DNA of 14,775 nucleotides from assembly GCA_027039295.1 (NCBI GenBank), contig JALWEW010000038.1, forward strand, positions 1-14,775, in the 5' to 3' direction. Numbering within the stretch: the first letter of the stretch is position 1; the number at the start of each line of letters is the position of its first letter. Made by a program: the position numbers and the translations under genes. Shown piece by piece: positions 13,295-14,775 of the stretch. The notes under the pieces were generated by a model. It ran no database searches, was not told where the DNA came from, and saw only the letters and a program-made list of their open reading frames with translations. The stretch comes from Acidilobaceae archaeon. Its GTDB lineage: Archaea; Thermoproteota; Thermoprotei_A; Sulfolobales; Acidilobaceae.

Positions 13295-13709
13295 ATGGTG
13301 TACCAGGTAGAATAGCGGCCCGAGATACTAGGCAAGCTCTCCAGGATAGGGTACGACCCGGGGGAGGGTGAGGCCCCGGGCTGGCATCCATCAGGGAAGC
13401 CTTCAGGGCAACCCACCTAACACCAGCAGAGTACATGAGGGCCCTAGAGCTATGCAGGATGGGGTTCAAAGACGTTATAGACCTCCTCTACAACATTGAA
13501 GACTCGGGGTCTAGCATTCCTAACGAGGGATCTGAGTCCCATAAAGATTCCTAGAGGAGGCAGGGGAAGACGCGGCCAACGTAATCTACGAGGAGGATTT
13601 CACTAGGAAACACGGCTGACCCGATGATACCACTACACGAAACCAGCGCCTCCCGGACACGATTGAACAGCTGGGCCCCCAAGCTGGCTTCGACGCGATA
13701 GCCAGCTAG
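13295..13709 (+). pseudogene. Decayed gene of unknown function (two stops, two frameshifts)
   Basis: A GAGGAGG (13277-13283) stands 11 nt before ATG 13295, which opens MVYQVE and hits TAG at 13313-13315. The same frame continues RPEILGKLSRIGYDPGEGEA. Around 13360-13371, in a run-rich GC stretch, the good frame shifts to LASIREAFRATHLTPAEYM and then RALELCRMGFKDVIDLLYN. Near 13545 it shifts again to RFLEEAGEDAANVIYEEDF. It then meets an in-frame TGA (13617-13619) and ends LPDTIEQLGPQAGFDAIAS at TAG 13707-13709. Each piece has genome-like codon use. Together they would make a protein of about 138 residues with acidic, helical character and no family I know. Homopolymer sequencing errors could explain the shifts but less easily the two stops. 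Confidence 0.45.
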
Positions 13710-14017
13710 CCAGGGCGCGGGTGGTCACGTACTCCTCTCTCGGCGGCCAGCTCGCTGGGCGGCAGCGCCTGTATCTCCTCGTCGGTCCTCCCGGTTAGCG
13801 TTGGCCCTGGCTCCTCGATGGAGACCCCCACGGGCTGTGGAGCCGAGTACCCACCTTACGTCGAGCGGACCCGCGGGTCACTGGTAGCCGCTTGTGTTGG
13901 GGGCGCTGGTGGACTCTCCTACCCTGCTTTGGGAAGGACTTAAGGGCCTCTTGGAAGGTAGAGGTATTTCCGGGAAAACGGGTGGAAGAGAGATTTTGGT
14001 TGTTATTGGTAGTCTGG

Positions 14018-14031
14018 GAAAAACTTAAAAG
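14018..14031 (+). promoter_or_regulatory. BRE/TATA promoter for the P-loop NTPase gene
   Basis: A purine-rich stretch GGAAAAA (14018-14023 and on) is followed by CTTAAAAG (14024-14031), a good crenarchaeal BRE-TATA arrangement. Initiation about 25 nt downstream (near 14053-14056) would give a leader of only 12-15 nt before ATG 14068. This is the clearest promoter in the window. Confidence 0.6.
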
Positions 14032-14067
14032 TGTAGGAAAGAGGGGAGTGTAATTGGGGCTGGGAGA

Positions 14068-14775
14068 ATGGGTGATGTAGCGTCTCTCTTGGGGGGTGCG
14101 CGTAGGGAGGCGTTGAGGAAGAGGCCTTCGGTCGAGCCCCTGATCGTCAGGACCGGCTACTACGTGGGCTCTCTCGGTGAGAGGGAGATCCAGGGTGTAG
14201 CGGTTAACGCTCCCTTCGGTAGCGGGAAGACCTTTGGCATAGCGCTCAAGAGCTACCACGACTCTAGGCTCGGCGTCCACCCCGTCGACGACACCAGGGT
14301 TGTGGTTCTGCGAGCGAGAGAACTCGTGGGCAGGGATGAGTACTTTGATAGGCTCGCGAGGGATTCCAGGAACATAATGTGCGGCGGCCTCCTCCTAAGC
14401 GCCCTCAACTATGCCTCGAGGAGGTATGAGAGGTGCACGGCCGAGGGGGACGCCTCGTGCTATACTACCCTAACCAGGGGGGAGGCCGAGGGGATAGCCG
14501 CGCTCCTGGATGACACCGGCCTAGCCGGGGGCCTGGGGAGGGGCGTGGGAGTGGAGGCGCTGGCGGAGTTCCTGAGGAGGGCTCAGAAAGACGTGCTGAG
14601 AGGCGCTAACATCGCCGTAGTTATAGATGAGGTTGAGGGCTTCCTATCCGAGCTGCACCTGAGGGCTGGCGACGTGGTCTACAGCAACTTGGTGGCTATG
14701 TCGAAGCTCCACGACCAGGGCGTGTGGGGGGTGAAGCTCGTCATGCTCATCCAGAGTAGGGTCATAGGGGGGGAG
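14068..14775 (+). CDS. P-loop NTPase, 3' end beyond window
   Basis: From ATG 14068 the frame is open to the right edge (236 residues so far). A Walker A motif is clear at residues 48-55 (APFGSGKT, within VAVNAPFGSGKTFGIAL), and a Walker B strand at about 183-190 (AVVIDEVEGF). Between them are VVVLRARELVG (about 78-88) and a Cys-containing helical stretch with C105, C123 and C131. LVMLIQSRV (about 224-232), after Walker B, could hold the sensor-1 strand. This order suggests an AAA-like or STAND-type ATPase; the exact family is not recognisable without the C-terminus. Nothing flanking it identifies a pathway. It begins a new transcription unit after the decayed region and has codon use like the first operon. 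Confidence 0.75.
   Translation, partial: MGDVASLLGGARREALRKRPSVEPLIVRTGYYVGSLGEREIQGVAVNAPFGSGKTFGIALKSYHDSRLGVHPVDDTRVVVLRARELVGRDEYFDRLARDSRNIMCGGLLLSALNYASRRYERCTAEGDASCYTTLTRGEAEGIAALLDDTGLAGGLGRGVGVEALAEFLRRAQKDVLRGANIAVVIDEVEGFLSELHLRAGDVVYSNLVAMSKLHDQGVWGVKLVMLIQSRVIGGE

Larger units (their letters stand above)
12854..14067. other. Gene-poor, apparently decayed region
   Basis: About 1.2 kb without an intact gene I can identify. It contains a minus-strand ORF lacking a good upstream start (12959-13237), a plus-strand reading frame interrupted by stops and frameshifts (13295-13709), and short coding-like scraps: minus 13706-13831 (41 codons) and plus 13894-14028 (44 codons). Codon choice in several fragments resembles the genome's real genes, so this looks like gene remains rather than ordinary spacer. 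No transposase, terminal inverted repeats, tRNA or attachment site was recognised. Confidence 0.5.

Noticed and set aside
13795..14280. 161-codon minus-strand ORF
   Set aside because: It runs antisense through the start of the P-loop NTPase gene and its promoter, has a composition of chance translation (Arg/Pro/Gln/Thr-rich), and no motif.
1..14775. tRNA, rRNA, CRISPR array, C/D-box sRNA or insertion sequence
   Set aside because: I scanned for T-loop sequences, regularly spaced repeats, paired C/D boxes and transposase motifs and found none. A GATGATA with a nearby CTGA at about 13616-13629 lacks the other boxes.

Overview
The window looks like the chromosome of a GC-rich hyperthermophilic crenarchaeon, most likely Desulfurococcales/Pyrodictiaceae-like. 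The reasons are the codon use (Arg mostly AGG, Ile often ATA, many CTA/CTC Leu codons), frequent TTG and GTG starts preceded by GAGGTG-type Shine-Dalgarno sequences, tightly overlapping genes, TATA-type promoters, and archaeal protein families (DUF1616, archaeosortase, AglJ-like glycosyltransferase, long-form RmlA). The genus is an inference; no rRNA or tRNA gene is present to confirm it.

Positions 1-8406 hold one very compact plus-strand operon of eight genes, joined by overlaps or gaps of only a few bases. In order they are: the tail of an unidentified gene; a two-TM protein; a very small membrane protein; a secreted Ig-like protein with a C-terminal membrane anchor and a DUF4129-like tail; a DUF4350-like/DUF58 membrane fusion; a small secreted helical protein with a C-terminal anchor; and two genes that together carry the soluble and membrane halves of DUF1616. 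The last is a multi-TM archaeosortase/exosortase-family protein with a Cys-Arg-His triad, fused to an extracellular EpsI-like domain. I read this as an envelope-protein maturation or assembly system. It combines the DUF58/DUF4129 module with an archaeosortase, and I do not recognise it as a described system.

Positions 8320-12853 are a glycosylation region. A minus-strand AglJ-like dolichol-phosphate glycosyltransferase converges on the archaeosortase gene with an 87-nt overlap. A divergent promoter region with a perfect hairpin separates it from a noticeably more AT-rich plus-strand GT2 (rhamnosyltransferase-like) gene. After a 483-nt gap come rmlA and rmlC, two of the four dTDP-L-rhamnose genes. 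The operon proteins carry many N-X-S/T sequons, almost all in their predicted extracellular parts, which fits a nearby N-glycosylation locus.

Positions 12854-14067 are gene-poor and look decayed: a minus-strand ORF with no usable upstream start, a plus-strand gene broken by two stops and two frameshifts, and short coding-like scraps. A clear promoter at about 14024 then leads into a P-loop NTPase gene that runs off the right edge. No CRISPR array, tRNA, rRNA or intact insertion sequence was seen.
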